A stretch of DNA of 33,647 bases from the NCBI GenBank assembly GCA_002495535.1, contig DAFX01000009.1, forward strand, positions 7,727-41,373. The letters run 5' to 3'. A program made the position numbers and the translations under genes. Under the pieces are notes generated by a model. It did no database searches and was not told where the DNA came from. It worked only from the letters and a program-made list of their open reading frames with translations. This DNA comes from Euryarchaeota archaeon UBA433. GTDB taxonomy: Archaea > Thermoplasmatota > Poseidoniia > Poseidoniales > Poseidoniaceae. Positions 33,270 through 33,647 of this stretch are shown one piece after another; positions within the stretch are counted from its first letter, which is position 1; every line of letters starts with the position of its first letter.

Positions 33270-33419
33270 GCCCGTAATCAGTCATTCTGTTGATGACATT
33301 CGAATGCAGATTCGTTTGGAGAGAAACGTTTTGGCTCACACGGAAATATGCAATAAAACCACTCAAATCTACGGTGCTTTTTCTACTCTATACCCTTCCA
33401 TGGTTTGGGAGTTCCACTA

Positions 33420-33647
33420 AGGGTTGTGTTCAAATACAGTCAGTTGTAGGATTGGACGGGATAGGTGGGGAGCTAGACGTACCCTGCACCACAAATCGTC
33501 TTTATGGTGGACCGAACGCCTCTGGGCGGCGAAAGCGGCCTCTTGGTTTCCATACGCGGACATTGATGTCTCGCCCCCACATGACTCGGGTGCCGAGAAC
33601 TGTTCCCGGAGGGGAACAGCAATTGGATAACCGGGGGAACAGGTCAG
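33420..33647 (+). ncRNA. ffs: Signal recognition particle (7S) RNA, 5' portion, cut by window end
   Basis: No protein frame fits, but archaeal SRP RNA elements appear in order. Near 33459-33535 are an Alu-domain-like stretch with GGTGGGGAGC, ACCCTGCACC, then TTTATGGTGGACCGAACGCC, which parallels the conserved ATATGCGGGGCCGAA region. A perfect stem TGTTCCC-GGAG-GGGAACA near 33599-33618 has the GGAG tetraloop of helix 6, the SRP19 site. The window then ends in GGGGGAACAGGTCAG, the lead into helix 8, so the helix 8 GGAA loop and the 3' half should lie just outside. The 5' boundary is estimated; a CTATACCC at 33387-33394 could be its TATA element. It binds SRP54/SRP19 and targets membrane proteins. 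Confidence 0.75.

Noticed and set aside
33297..33306. Palindrome CATTCGAATG before the SRP RNA
   Set aside because: Ten bases, one copy and no relation to a promoter element; too likely by chance.
1..33647. Insertion sequences, transposases, integrases or prophage genes
   Set aside because: None of the open frames shows transposase, integrase or phage structural motifs, and no terminal inverted repeats with target duplications were seen.

Overview
The window reads as chromosomal DNA from a planktonic archaeon, most likely Marine Group II (Candidatus Poseidoniales, Thermoplasmatota). This placement is inferred from gene content. The archaeal signs are a geranylgeranyl-reductase flavoprotein for isoprenoid lipids, an archaeal-type SHMT, a CcmE with a Cys-x3-Tyr haem motif, a futalosine-pathway menaquinone gene (mqnC), large Asp-rich Ca-binding-repeat surface proteins, and what looks like the 5' two thirds of an archaeal SRP (7S) RNA running off the right edge. 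Several genes have strong AGGTGA/GGAGG-type ribosome binding sites and others have none. Coding density is very high, and no stretch above 300 bases lacks a gene or RNA.

Left part (1-8774): a possible leftward mini-gene pair at the edge (a 38-residue C2HC finger followed by a truncated gene), then dinB (+) tail-to-tail with valS (-), one base apart. After a 186-base gap come a 12-TM RND/MMPL exporter, an EVE-domain protein and an alanine-aminotransferase-like enzyme, all rightward.

Centre (8822-21848), all rightward: a 1052-residue polytopic membrane protein with a large helical cytosolic domain, glyA and a coupled unknown gene, then a surface module. The surface module is a 1025-residue N-anchored Ca-repeat protein carrying an embedded lipoyl/biotinyl-like hairpin, and a C-anchored Ig/PKD-like protein. 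It is followed by an M24 aminopeptidase and mqnC.

Right part (21862-30672), leftward: a lipoprotein that combines Ig-like domains, thrombospondin-type-3-like repeats and a C-terminal PNGase F-like domain; a two-TM unknown protein translationally coupled to a geranylgeranyl reductase; a type IA topoisomerase III with three ribbon-plus-repeat modules at its C-terminus and a 9+9 bp palindrome upstream; and a small unknown gene. Rightward again are a class 2 (quinone-dependent) dihydroorotate dehydrogenase, CcmE, a SAP/zinc-ribbon membrane protein and the SRP RNA.

Two themes connect the genes. The first is quinone and cytochrome c respiration: mqnC, pyrD class 2 and CcmE. The second is a protein-rich, probably N-glycosylated cell surface: two Ca-repeat proteins, a PKD-like protein and a PNGase F-like lipoprotein that could act on surface glycans. 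The strongest candidates for something new are the PNGase F-like lipoprotein, the SAP/ribbon/TM protein, the embedded hairpin in the surface protein, and the topB palindrome.
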